Below are positions 51,683-61,500 of a stretch of DNA of 64,000 bases, piece by piece (position 1 is the first letter of the stretch; each line of letters opens with the position of its first letter). The stretch spans positions 1-64,000 of the forward strand of contig VKHO01000018.1 of assembly GCA_011125455.1 (NCBI GenBank), read 5' to 3'. Both the position numbers and the translations under genes were made by a program. The notes under the pieces are model-generated. The model searched no databases. It was not told where the DNA came from and saw only the letters and a list, made by a program, of their open reading frames with translations. The DNA is from Chlamydiales bacterium STE3 (GTDB taxonomy: Bacteria; Chlamydiota; Chlamydiia; Chlamydiales; Parachlamydiaceae).

Positions 51683-52453
51683 TCACGAGTTTGGATTAGA
51701 CGAACCGCTATCGGGAGGCACTTCTGTCCAACTACGATCCACTGATCGATCTTTCGTTTCTTTTATTGGGTTTTCTTTTTCCAACTCTTTGAGACGTGTT
51801 TCTAATTGCTCCTTCTCGATCTCTAACTCTCTTATCCTCTTCTTTCGTTCCGTTTCCTTTTCCATTTGCCCGCGTAAACCCCGATTGATGTCCACCAAAT
51901 TCTGAGCTTGCAATTTCCAATCCTCTGCTCTTTTCGTCTGCTCTTTAAGCTTTTCATTCACTTCTTTAAGCTTTTCATTTAGTTCTTTAACTTCTTTCTT
52001 CAACTCTTCTTTTTCTTGATCGTGTAAGCATGGGTTTGTTTGATTATGTAAAATAGCATTAGAGTGTGGAAGTTGAGGGGAATGGAAGTTAAAATGAGAT
52101 ACGGAGTTACTTTGTGTATTTTGTAGTTGCATTTGCGGCCTTTGCTTTAAAGCTCCAAAGCATCCTTGCTTTAATACAATAAAAGTGATTGCTAGCAAAA
52201 TACTCATTCCTGCTAGTGCAGCTCCAGTCAGTACAACTGCAGTAAAAGCAGGTCCCGGTGCCACCATGACTATAGCAAAAATTACTGTTGCAATGTGAAG
52301 TATGCTAGCCATGGTCGAACAAGCCAGGCTTCCAGCTCCTGAGGCAAATTCTAGTTTTCGGATGCAATGGGCTTTGAAATTGGGAGAAACGGGTTTTGTT
52401 AAAAACCAACAAATAGCTTTGTAAAAAGGATTCTTCTTTGTGACCGTTAACAT
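51683..52453 (-). CDS. Inc-like protein: bilobed hydrophobic domain plus coiled coil
   Basis: This 256-aa protein has no signal peptide. Residues ~42-95 form two adjacent hydrophobic helices separated by a short turn (APGPAF), the bilobed pattern of chlamydial inclusion-membrane proteins. A Gln/Asn/His-rich linker follows, then a ~90-residue coiled coil rich in EKLKE heptads (residues ~145-235) and a polar tail. IncA-type proteins of this form are secreted by type III systems into the host vacuole membrane and interact with SNARE-like helices. GGAG lies seven bases before the ATG. The assignment is by architecture only. Confidence 0.72.
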   Translation of the reverse strand: MLTVTKKNPFYKAICWFLTKPVSPNFKAHCIRKLEFASGAGSLACSTMASILHIATVIFAIVMVAPGPAFTAVVLTGAALAGMSILLAITFIVLKQGCFGALKQRPQMQLQNTQSNSVSHFNFHSPQLPHSNAILHNQTNPCLHDQEKEELKKEVKELNEKLKEVNEKLKEQTKRAEDWKLQAQNLVDINRGLRGQMEKETERKKRIRELEIEKEQLETRLKELEKENPIKETKDRSVDRSWTEVPPDSGSSNPNS

Positions 52454-52854
52454 AAATTCTCCATAGCTGGTGTTTAATTCCCTTTTAATGAGATGCTTAC
52501 AGATTTATAAAGAATTGCTGAAAATGAAAATAGAGCCTAATCTAATTTTTTTTTATCAATGGTTATTGGTTAACAATTCACAATTACCTACTTGATAATA
52601 GAGGTTTTCTCCTTAAGTCTACTCATCGATAGAAGTTAGTCTGCTTACGTTCCTAAGAGGTTAGAATGTTGGAAGACCCTACATCACCTAAAAGATTTAG
52701 GTATAGCACGCTCTATTTTAAATAATTTTTAACTGTTTTCTTCTAAAAGCAAACATTACAATTCATTGAATTAGACGTCTACCAAAAGTTGGTAATAAAA
52801 TTTAATTTTTTTCCTTAAGTCATGTTTAAAAGTAGTCTAAGATTTCGGCTTTTT
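52454..52854. other. AT-rich gap upstream of the Inc-like gene
   Basis: 401 bases with no gene recognised. The part next to 52454 should contain the promoter of the Inc-like gene. Confidence 0.4.
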
Positions 52855-53613
52855 CTAGATTTTAATAAGTCTTTGGAAAATGTGGGTGGCGAGCTTTAAA
52901 CGGTTTTCCTGATTCTTTTCTAGATGAGGAATAATTTCTTTTAGGTAGATGTCATTAGGGTTTAAGAGGGAATGATCATATTCAAAATGGGCACCACTTA
53001 ATAGCGCAGTCCCTTTGCCCACTTTGCATTCTATTAACGCTGGATATTCATTCTGTTTGCCGTAATAGGCGAGAACGTCTGTGTTTGCTGTTTTATCAGC
53101 ATTAACGAAATAACCTCCTCCGCTATAAAAAACGGTAAAACAACTGTTTTTTTCAAAAGGCAGATTTTGTGACCAAAAGAGGGGGGTAGCCATAGAGCCT
53201 GCTTGCGAACGATAAGAGTATTCTTTCATTAAAGGCCCTCTAACAGTTCCGGGGAAAAAGCTCAATTCTCTATCTCCTTGGACTTCCATACTCGATCCTA
53301 TCGCAAACTCGACGTAATTTCCGGCATAATAACTACCTGCACAAATACCCAAAAAGGAACCACCATTTTCAACAAAGCTTCTAATTTTACTATTCCCTTT
53401 CCCTTTGAGACGTCTTACGTAAGGAATATCTGCTCCGCCGGGTAGAATAAAAAGAGCGGCATCAAGTTCCCATTGATTTTCTAATAGTTCTTTACAACCA
53501 ATCAGTTGAATGGGAAAGGTCTCTTTTAAAGTTGCTCGAAGAGTAAAAAGAAGATGTTCAATTCCTTCCTTTAAGGCGCCAGGGCCAGAATAAATTAAAA
53601 TCTTCTTCTTCAT
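52855..53613 (-). CDS. BPL_N-type glutamine-amidotransferase-fold protein
   Basis: A 252-aa protein like the N-terminal domain of fungal biotin-protein ligases (BPL_N): ILIYSGPGALKEGIEHLL, LPGGADIPYVRRLKG, and the nucleophile-elbow GGSFLGICAGSYYAG with Cys. The C-terminal half has the ECKVGKGTALLSGAHFEY block containing the conserved His. No ligase domain is attached. Stand-alone bacterial members have no proven reaction. Divergent from the antiporter gene at 53687. Confidence 0.85.
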   Translation of the reverse strand: MKKKILIYSGPGALKEGIEHLLFTLRATLKETFPIQLIGCKELLENQWELDAALFILPGGADIPYVRRLKGKGNSKIRSFVENGGSFLGICAGSYYAGNYVEFAIGSSMEVQGDRELSFFPGTVRGPLMKEYSYRSQAGSMATPLFWSQNLPFEKNSCFTVFYSGGGYFVNADKTANTDVLAYYGKQNEYPALIECKVGKGTALLSGAHFEYDHSLLNPNDIYLKEIIPHLEKNQENRLKLATHIFQRLIKI

Positions 53614-53686
53614 AATTATTGTTTAGGTGCTATCCAAATAACTTTAAAAGGTTTAAAAAGGAATTGGAAGATAAACTGGAGTGCTT

Positions 53687-55594
53687 ATGCAACATATCAC
53701 ACTCCTAGAAGATTTGGCAATTATCCTTTGTACTGCTGGCATCGCCAATATTCTCTTTCAGAAAATCAGACAGCCACCAGTACTAGGCTATCTCCTAGCT
53801 GGATTAGTCGTTGGTCCCTTTACCCCTCCTTTTTCTCTTGTAGATGATATCGATGAAATTCGGGCTCTTGCAAGGCTAGGAGTCGTTTTCTTAATGTTTT
53901 CGTTAGGTTTAGGATTTAGTTGCCGTAAATTAGGATCAGTAGGGTTTTCAGCACTTATCATTGGGGTATTTGAAGTTTCGATGATGCTAACTTTGGGCTT
54001 CTCCTTGGGACAGCTTTTGGGGTGGGCCTCCTATGATAGTCTACTACTTGGCGCAGCTCTTTCTATTTCGTCAACAACAATTATTATTAAAGTTTTGGAA
54101 GAGCTGCGCCTTAAAAATCAATTTTTTGCTCAATTAATGATTGCAGTATTGCTGGTGGAAGATGCTTTGGCCATTTTATTAATGGCTTTTATCGCAACAA
54201 CGGTGGATGGAACAGCAGTTGTTTTTAGCCACACCCTATTAATCGCAACGATGAAGCTGCTTGGAGCAGTAATCAGTTGGTTTTTGATAGGATATTTTTT
54301 TGTTCCTTTCCTTTTAAACAAAACTAAAGAGAGTCTAAATAGCGAAGCCCTAACTGTAATTTCAGCAGGGTTATGCCTTTTCTTAAGCTCATTAGCTGTC
54401 TATTTTAATTACTCTGCAGCATTGGGAGGATTCATTATGGGTTCCATCCTTGCCGAAACTTCCGTAGTAAAAAGAATCGAAACATTGATGTTACCGATTA
54501 AGGATCTTTTTGCTGCAGTTTTTTTTGTGTCCGTCGGTATGTTGATTAATCCTGCCTTAATTATTGAGCACTTCCCACAAGTGATTCTGCTCTCCATTTT
54601 GACAATTTTTGGCAAAGTTATTACCTCTTCTCTCGGCGTTCTTCTCTCTGGCCAAAGCCTTTCTAACGCTTTAAGAGTTGGATGTGGGATGGCTCAGATA
54701 GGGGAGTTTTCCTTTATTATTATTGGCTTTGGGGGAACGATAGCTACTGTAAATGAGACCTTATATCCGACAATTGTCGCAGTCGCTGCTATCACGACAT
54801 TTACAACGCCTTATTTAATCAGGTATTCCTCCATCATAAGTGACTTTGCACAAAGCCAAATGCCTAAATTCTTAGAAAAAAAATTTATTCACTATCAGAA
54901 ATGGACTCAGCGATTGCCATTAAGATGTCGCTGGAAAGCTCTTAGAGCAACTGAGATTTTACGCTTTTTTATAAATGGCTTATTTGTTGCTCTTTTTTCT
55001 GATTTTATCTTTAAAACAATAGCCCCCATGGTACTCCCAAGCTGTATTTTCCCTGGGTGGTGTTTGCCTCTCATCGTTTTAGCTACATGGATTATCCTCT
55101 CCCCCCTTATTTGGGTAATGCTTTTTGGCCTAAAAAAGAAAACTCCTAAGCGAGTCGCGAGAGTATTGACACTCCTTTTCCTATTTTATTTAAGCTCCAA
55201 TTTACTTGACCATAGTTTTCAATATTTGGTTGTGGGAGCATTATTAAGCCTTTTTTTTGTAATAAGCTTTCATCTTTTAAAATTCGTTTATATGTGGCTG
55301 GAGACAAATCTTACCCATAATCTTTCAAGACCTGAGGAAGATTGCTTTAAAGAATATAAGCTGATTCGATTAAAGGTTACTGAAAAATTTCCCGGTATTG
55401 GGCTTAGCTTAGAGCAAAGCAGCTTGGTGGTTCACTTTGGATTGAATGTAATTGCTTTAAAACGAGCGAATTCAGTTCTTTTTTTACCAAAAGAAGATGA
55501 GCGAGTACTTCTTGATGATGAAATTGTTTTGATAGGTGATTACAAAGAAATCAAGCAATACCGCGATTTTGTGATGAGAGTTGAAACTTTATAG
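53687..55594 (+). CDS. CPA2 cation/proton antiporter (KefB-like)
   Basis: The 635-aa protein has ~12 membrane segments with the family's QPPVLGYLLAGLVVGP start, the LLVEDALAILLMAF helix and AALGGFIMGSILAET. No NAD-binding RCK-N domain is seen, but a C-terminal RCK-C (TrkA-C) domain is present at residues ~555-635 (LKVTEKFPGIGLSLEQSS). It exchanges K+ or Na+ for protons. The start at 53687 is chosen for GGAG five bases upstream; a GTG six bases earlier overlaps that site. Element copy C lies 19 bases after its stop. Confidence 0.9.
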   Translation: MQHITLLEDLAIILCTAGIANILFQKIRQPPVLGYLLAGLVVGPFTPPFSLVDDIDEIRALARLGVVFLMFSLGLGFSCRKLGSVGFSALIIGVFEVSMMLTLGFSLGQLLGWASYDSLLLGAALSISSTTIIIKVLEELRLKNQFFAQLMIAVLLVEDALAILLMAFIATTVDGTAVVFSHTLLIATMKLLGAVISWFLIGYFFVPFLLNKTKESLNSEALTVISAGLCLFLSSLAVYFNYSAALGGFIMGSILAETSVVKRIETLMLPIKDLFAAVFFVSVGMLINPALIIEHFPQVILLSILTIFGKVITSSLGVLLSGQSLSNALRVGCGMAQIGEFSFIIIGFGGTIATVNETLYPTIVAVAAITTFTTPYLIRYSSIISDFAQSQMPKFLEKKFIHYQKWTQRLPLRCRWKALRATEILRFFINGLFVALFSDFIFKTIAPMVLPSCIFPGWCLPLIVLATWIILSPLIWVMLFGLKKKTPKRVARVLTLLFLFYLSSNLLDHSFQYLVVGALLSLFFVISFHLLKFVYMWLETNLTHNLSRPEEDCFKEYKLIRLKVTEKFPGIGLSLEQSSLVVHFGLNVIALKRANSVLFLPKEDERVLLDDEIVLIGDYKEIKQYRDFVMRVETL

Positions 55595-55612
55595 TGGGAT
55601 GGCTTTTTCTGG

Positions 55613-55777
55613 TAGACCTCTTGCATAACTTCATTTGCCTGCTAAAATTACCCTTTTTGGCGCTTTTACCGCTAAATTTTTCAAACATATGTACTTCATC
55701 TGCTCTCAAAATTTCCCGATAAATTAACTCAAAAATGATCAATTTTTTAAAGCAAAGCAAGTTATGCAAAAGGTCTA
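55613..55777 (+). mobile_element. TA-flanked miniature inverted-repeat element, copy C
   Basis: 161 bp (55615-55775) flanked by TA on both sides, same orientation as copies A and B, with the same terminal repeats (GACCTCTTGCATAACTT at left). The centre is slightly diverged (CATATGTACTTCATCTG). It lies between a plus-strand and a minus-strand gene that converge, where insertion is harmless. Confidence 0.9.
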
Positions 55778-55860
55778 TTGCTCTTTTTCTCCGTTAAGCA
55801 GCTTATCATCGAACAATCTCTATATCTCTCAGAGCTAAAACTACTCTTGCTGGAAAGTAC

Positions 55861-57078
55861 TCATTCATTAATTTGACAAGTTTCTGAAGGAAGATTCATT
55901 TCCAAATGTTTTTTTGTCATCTCGTTTTTGTAGCTTTTATTTAAATCCTGCAATTTACTATGGATCCAAGTTAGATTGTTTTGAACGCAATCGCGATAGT
56001 TTTGAGGTAAGTTTTTGGTAAGTAAAAGATGAGATGAAAGAAGTGACTCACTATACTTCTCTAGCCAGTAGGCACAAATGGAAAATTCCATAAGTAAGCC
56101 ATAATCATAAATCCAATGTTCAACAAATAAGCTATCTTTAGAGCAGGGAATAGTGAGCCCGAGCAATGCCGTGTTGTAACCTTCTAGAAAATTTTGCTTG
56201 CTTCTATAATAATGTGCTAATCGATAAAGGGGCTCAGCTCTTGAAGGACGCATAAAATAAGCATCCTGGTAACTTTTAACAATGGTGTTCTCTTCCTTTT
56301 TTAGAAGTTGCTTCATGAGACCAATTTGTAGGTGTGACCAAAAAATTTCTTGATCCCAACCTCCCATCGTAAGGCGTTTTTCATAATTTTTAATCGCCTG
56401 CTCGTAATCGCCTGAATCTCTATAACTTTGTGCAAGATAAAAGACATAGCGGCTATTATTAGGCTCTTCTTTTAAAGCAGCTTCCAAAATTTGGGCATCT
56501 TTTTGAAATTTTTGTGCATCTTTTGATCGATCCCCATCAGTTCTCACAAAATTGATAAGTCCATTGATGACATCAAAAGATTTTGCAGAGGGACAGCTCA
56601 CTGTTTCATGTAAAACTCCAATCCATTGCCAGTCGAGAGCATTGTTGATGAGTTGCGCTCTGTGGTAATTTGTGCCTGAATATTCGGTGGTAATGTAATA
56701 AAAATCTTTTGTTAACTCAGGAAGTTTAAAATCATTAGAATATTGAAGCGTTTCATCTGCATCGATAAACAAAACATACCTTGCTTTTCCCTTAGCAAGC
56801 ATTAAAGCTTCATTGCGATTGTGGCCAAAATTTTTCCAGGGCCTTTCGTGTAATTCTCCTGGGAGATCTTTCATGTATTCTTTAATGATAGCTTGAGTTC
56901 CGTCATTAGAACCGGTGTCTACGATTACCCAGTAGTCAATAAGGGGTTTTACAGATTCTAAACAGCGGCAGATCACAGCACTTTCATTTTTCACAATCAT
57001 ATTTAAGCAAACTTTGGGTTCACTAGAAAAAAGAAATAGGGGGAAATAGATAGTAAAGATTAGAAAAATTCGATGCAT
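55861..57078 (-). CDS. Exported glycosyltransferase family 2 protein with TPR-like domain
   Basis: Residues 1-~19 look like a cleavable signal peptide. A GT2 domain follows (residues 22-~200): CLNMIVKNES, VDTGSNDGT, RNEALMLAKG and FIDADE (Asp106/Asp108, metal and sugar-nucleotide binding). The rest is helical with TPR-like units, clearest at SRYVFYLAQSYRDSGDYEQA. Cytoplasmic GT2-TPR proteins are common; a signal peptide is odd because sugar nucleotides are cytosolic. It may be a membrane-anchored enzyme facing the cytosol, or a secreted protein acting in the host. Single gene. Confidence 0.82.
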   Translation of the reverse strand: MHRIFLIFTIYFPLFLFSSEPKVCLNMIVKNESAVICRCLESVKPLIDYWVIVDTGSNDGTQAIIKEYMKDLPGELHERPWKNFGHNRNEALMLAKGKARYVLFIDADETLQYSNDFKLPELTKDFYYITTEYSGTNYHRAQLINNALDWQWIGVLHETVSCPSAKSFDVINGLINFVRTDGDRSKDAQKFQKDAQILEAALKEEPNNSRYVFYLAQSYRDSGDYEQAIKNYEKRLTMGGWDQEIFWSHLQIGLMKQLLKKEENTIVKSYQDAYFMRPSRAEPLYRLAHYYRSKQNFLEGYNTALLGLTIPCSKDSLFVEHWIYDYGLLMEFSICAYWLEKYSESLLSSHLLLTKNLPQNYRDCVQNNLTWIHSKLQDLNKSYKNEMTKKHLEMNLPSETCQINE

Positions 57079-57784
57079 ATAACCTCAAGTTATAATGATT
57101 GCTTTCATGGATTTGCAAATGTTAGGGATTTTTGGAATTACAGAAAAGGGTTAATGATTTTTTTAGGGTGCGAATATTGCCTTTAGATCCAAGCTGCCAT
57201 CGAATACGATCGGAAGCCAAAAAATTAAATAGCGATGAGAATGGCTTCCGAAGTCTATCTTGAGCCATAAATAGATTGTGCTAAGATGGCTATGAGACTA
57301 TTTTATCAATAGATGGTTGCAAAGCATTTTAAATTTATTAAATCTAAAATATTTATTTTAAATAAAAAACTTCTAAGAGCGTTTTTAGAAAATCAATTCT
57401 TTTGTTATTAAAATTATTTAATTTATTTATTAAATAATTACTATTTTTTTGTTTTAAGGATTTTTAATTCTTTTTTAAAAAGTAGGCTCTAAGGAAAAAA
57501 GTTTTTTAAATGGCTGTTCCTAATGACCTATAAGGCCATTTATCTACTTCCTAATACTTTAAAAAAGTAAAATTAAGAATCATCTTCTATTTTTAACTTT
57601 AAAATAAATAGAAAAGTTTAATAATTGTTTTTATAAATAAATATTGTAAAAAATTAATAAATGAATACTATTCCAATTATAGTCGCAAAGTTAAATTAAT
57701 CATCACGTTGCCAGATAGCCTAAAATCAAATTTGTTTATTGGTTTCTTTATTTCAACTTTTTAACTGTTCTTATAGGAGGAGTT
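57079..57784. other. Extremely AT-rich divergent spacer
   Basis: 706 bases; 57300-57700 is almost pure A/T with long T and A tracts. It separates the exported glycosyltransferase from the divergent cysteine-repeat gene, whose promoter and long leader probably lie here. No coding remnant is seen. Such tracts are often bent and bound by nucleoid proteins. Confidence 0.5.
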
Positions 57785-58300
57785 ATGAAAAAGTTTTTAC
57801 AAATGAGCCTAATTTTTTGTGGAGTTTTATTCACACAAGTTGGCTTTGCTGAGGAAGCAAATAATGTAAGTGCATCATACGATCAGGGAGCTACTCAAGA
57901 AGCAGCGGCTCAAATCCCTGAAAAACCAACAGGTGACTGCTGGTGCATGTATTGCAAATATGAACCATACTATGTTAACGATTGGCGTTGTGTGGAAGAA
58001 AAAAAATACTCACAAGTAAAACGCTGCAGATACGTACCTAAATATTATGAAGTACAACGCTGCCGTTATGTTCCACAATATTATACTGAAACTGTCTGCA
58101 GACAAGAACCAGAATACTATTCTGAAACAATTTGCACACCATGCAAAAAATGGGTATGCGAGAAAAAATGCCAGTACAAACCACGTTACTACTGGAAACG
58201 TACTTGCAACTCAAATGCTAATGCATCTGCTCCAGTAAGTGCAGCGACCAATGCATCTGCAAATGGGGGATGTGCTAGCGGCCGATGCGGCGCACGTTAG
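57785..58300 (+). CDS. Exported cysteine-rich protein with seven 12-residue repeats
   Basis: A signal peptide (residues 1-23, ending VGFAE) and an Ala/Gln-rich spacer precede CWCMYC. Then come seven exact 12-residue units, each starting with Cys and mostly of the form C-x-Y-x-P-x-Y-Y-x-x-x-x. The tail is Asn/Ala/Ser-rich, ending GGCASGRCGAR. The mature protein has 14 cysteines. Cysteine-rich envelope proteins cross-linked by disulfides replace much of the peptidoglycan function in chlamydial elementary bodies; a structural envelope or surface role is inferred. AGGAGG lies six bases before the ATG; a strong terminator follows. Confidence 0.82.
   Translation: MKKFLQMSLIFCGVLFTQVGFAEEANNVSASYDQGATQEAAAQIPEKPTGDCWCMYCKYEPYYVNDWRCVEEKKYSQVKRCRYVPKYYEVQRCRYVPQYYTETVCRQEPEYYSETICTPCKKWVCEKKCQYKPRYYWKRTCNSNANASAPVSAATNASANGGCASGRCGAR
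57953..58204 (+). repeat. Seven in-frame 36-bp units encoding C-x11 repeats
   Basis: Unit starts are CKYEPYYVNDWR, CVEEKKYSQVKR, CRYVPKYYEVQR, CRYVPQYYTETV, CRQEPEYYSETI, CTPCKKWVCEKK and CQYKPRYYWKRT, with the next Cys in register. The spacing is exact although the sequence has diverged, so the period, not just the composition, is under selection. Confidence 0.9.
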
Positions 58301-58313
58301 TAATCTATTTCTT

Positions 58314-58342
58314 AAAGACAGCGGTTAATCCGCTGTCTTTTC
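58314..58342 (+). terminator. Intrinsic terminator of the cysteine-repeat gene
   Basis: A perfect 11-bp stem (AAAGACAGCGG/CCGCTGTCTTT) with a 5-base loop, 13 bases after the stop, followed by a short T run. Confidence 0.85.
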
Positions 58343-58423
58343 AAAAATCTTTCTAAAAAGTCTAGTGATTATGGAAAATTTCGAAAAACTAGCCATTTTC
58401 GATCTCGGCAAAGAAATTCTTTT

Positions 58424-58485
58424 ATCCAATAAATTCACTCAAAAATGATCAATTTTTAAGCAAAGCAAGTTATGCAAGAAGTCTA
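58424..58485 (+). mobile_element. Right-end remnant of the miniature element, copy D
   Basis: Only the right ~60 bases are present (AAATTCACTCAAAAATGATC ... AAGTTATGCAAGAAGTC, then TA). The left end and centre are missing, so this copy is a truncated fossil. It lies just past the stop of the 1140-aa minus-strand gene. Confidence 0.82.
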
Positions 58486-58531
58486 ATAATTCCCCACAAG
58501 ATCCTTTAGAAATTTTATCTTTAAGTTGGCT

Positions 58532-61500
58532 TTAAGATTTAGAAAGTTCTTGGTTTTTTAAGTACTTTTCAAAATAGCCGCTTTGAAACATGAGCAATTG
58601 CCAACGCAGCATATTTGCAAAAGCTGGGTGTGTTAAGTATTTGCCATAATGCATTGTAAAAGAGTGTTTCCCTTCAATAGAAAAAGTGACACTATCGTAA
58701 CGGCCATGTTTTTTTTTCTTTAAAGAACTCTGTTCATCAATCCATTTAGGTTCAAAAAAAATATCTATTTTTTTTTGGGATTCGAATTTAAATTTTCCTT
58801 GAATGGTAAGTGGATTTTTTTCTTCACTTGCCTTAAGAATTTGGTTTGCAATTTCTACAAACTTTGCTTCACTTTTTTCTTTTTCTAGGAAAAATCCTGG
58901 TTCTTCCCAGGAAAGAAGAGATAGAGAATTGGGAAAAGAATAAATCTGTTTTTTAGAAGCAGCGACCATGGGTTTTTTTGTAGGAGTTTGCGGTGAGAAT
59001 GGGTAATCAATGAAGAAGCTCGCGATGCTTTGTCGAGCCTTGATCTTGAGTTCTTTTACAAATTGGAAAATGGCCAGTCCTATCTCCGTTGATCCTTCTT
59101 CCAAAAAACACTCTTTCCACACCTCTTTTAGGGTAGGAATGGTTGCGATATAGTGCCCTAATTCTTCTTCAATGGAAGCGTTATTTTCTGAGAACGTTTC
59201 CACTTTCTGCCTTTCAAATCCTAGTTCAAAGAGCATCGTATCAAAAAGAGTTTGTGTGTAAGGAAGGGATAACGCTTCTTGGGAAAGTTTTAAAGGGATT
59301 TTTATAGAAATAGTGTTAGGGTGCTCGAGGGCGAAAATGAATGTCATTCTTAACGTGGGGTAAGAAAGATCGTTTTTCTCCCATGCAGCAATGAACGAAA
59401 GGTTATCGTTGCCCCCGCCAGTATAAAAAATGAGTTGATTTTGAAAATAAGAAAGCTCAGGAGTGTTGCTTTCCTGAGGGAATAAAAGTTGAGAAAGAAA
59501 TTTAATCGGTTTCAAATAACAGGGGGTAGCGAGAACTGCTTGTTGTAAGAGATTGGCGGCCGTGTAAGTAACCACGCTAAAAGCATTTGCATGTGTGTTG
59601 GATAACCAGTTGAATCCTGGAGCGATAATGATCTCCGATTCTTGTAATTGGGAAATTAGCTCTTGAAGAGTGTTGTAATTTTCTGGTAAAAACAACGCAT
59701 TGTTTGAGCTGTAAGCTGCAAATTTTAAAGTATTTAAGGATCTTATGATTTCAACGCTTTCCTTTGTAAAAAAAGGATAGCAAAACGCCCTGATTGTCAG
59801 GTGGAGAGGAAGTCGCCTTCTTGTGCATTTTTCAAATGCTTGTAAAAAATCAAAAGTGAAGAAGTATCCACCGCGCTCTTCCCAATTGTCTAATACTTTT
59901 CTCCAATGTGTATTTCTTTTATGGCAGTAATTTTGTAGATTCTTTTTTAAATAAGCAGATCGTTTTTCATAGGGATCTTTTTCTTCAAGCTTGTCTATAA
60001 CCATTGCATACTGTTGGAGCTCTTTAATCATTTCATCTCTATCCGCATCTTTGCTATCTGTGAAACGATTAAGGAGATATTCCGCTTCTGTGGTGCTCAA
60101 ATCCAGATAGATAAGGGTATAAGCAAGAGAGAGGAAAATAGGAAAGTTATCACGGAAGGTGTGTTCATCTTTAAATAAAGAGTAAGCCCCTGTGAAGGCC
60201 ATTTTAATGTGCTGTTGGTATGGAGCTTTAAGGATCTCGGCCCAGGGGGCTTGGAAAAAATCTATTTCTGCTCTGTGAAGCAAAAACAACCTGTCTTCTT
60301 CTGTAAGATGGAATGAGGTGAGGTTATTAATAGCTTGAACAAATGGTAGGTTATGTAAAAACCTGTCTATTTTAGAATCTTTTTGTCTAGGTATTTTAGC
60401 GATTCCTTGGAGGTCTACCTTGCCCTTGCTAGCAAATTGTTCGAGCTTGTGGACCGCTGCATCGTTTTCTTTTTTAGAACTGTTGATTAAACAGCCGAGA
60501 AGCTCTTTTGCCTCATTCATATTGAGGTTGAGGGCGAGAAAGCAGCGAGCTAGGTGTATGAAATCAGAAAAATTCGATTCGAAGGTATACTTCTGCTTAA
60601 ATAACAAGTAGGCCTCAGTGAAGGCTTTCGTAGTGTCATCGTGGTGAGGGGCATTGAAAAGTAGGGGCCATGGGCGAAAATCAAAGTCTTTTTTACTCAT
60701 TTCTTTAAGGAAGAAAAATTTGTCTTCAGAAGAAAGGGCAGAAGAGGTGAGTTCATCAAGAGAGCGAACAATTGTCAGATTTCTTAAAAAATGTGTAGCT
60801 TCCCTCGTCCCTTCTTTACTTTTCTTGATCTCTCTTATAGACTCCCTACCCCCTTTTGATAAAAGCCTTCTGAGAAGAGTGTAAGCTTTATTATAGTAGC
60901 TCTCATTTTGGTTCAAAGTGGACTTTATCAACTCTAGTTGAAAAGGATCGGGGAATTTGTCAATTAAATAGAAAAAATAAAAACAGGCCGTTCTGCGCGC
61001 TTCCTCGTCTTGAAACGCTAGCGCTAATGATTTAATAACCTCGTCTGGAAGAGGACAGTATTTCTGAATCTCATTAATCGTTTTATAAATAATAAAGGAT
61101 TGAAAAGAGAGTATTTCTTCCTCGTAAACTCGAGAACTTCTGGAGGGTAAGGGCCGATCTAAGCTGACAAGTTTAAAAAACTTGCATTCGTTTAAAAAAA
61201 CTATAACTTTCTTCGGCTGCAAGCTTTTCCAATCTAAAATACTCTCTAACCAAGAAGTGTATCTGGCAGATGAATTTTCTGGATTAATTTCGATCCCAGA
61301 AGCAAAACGTATGATAGTTAGCTGCAATGATGCAAATTTTTCTTGGCTTAGCGTACTTGAACTCGTCGAAGATTGCTCTTTTAAAAGGTTAAATAGCAAA
61401 CAGATATTATCATGAATCTCTTTATATTTTCCTTCAAGATGCTGCTTGAGATAGTGAATTTTTTTTGTAGGCTTTTCTAATTCGAGATTGAGAGCAAGAT

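Noticed and set aside
58380-58423. Left half of element copy D
   Set aside because: The bases before 58424 do not match the left end or centre of the other copies, so only a right-end remnant is supported.
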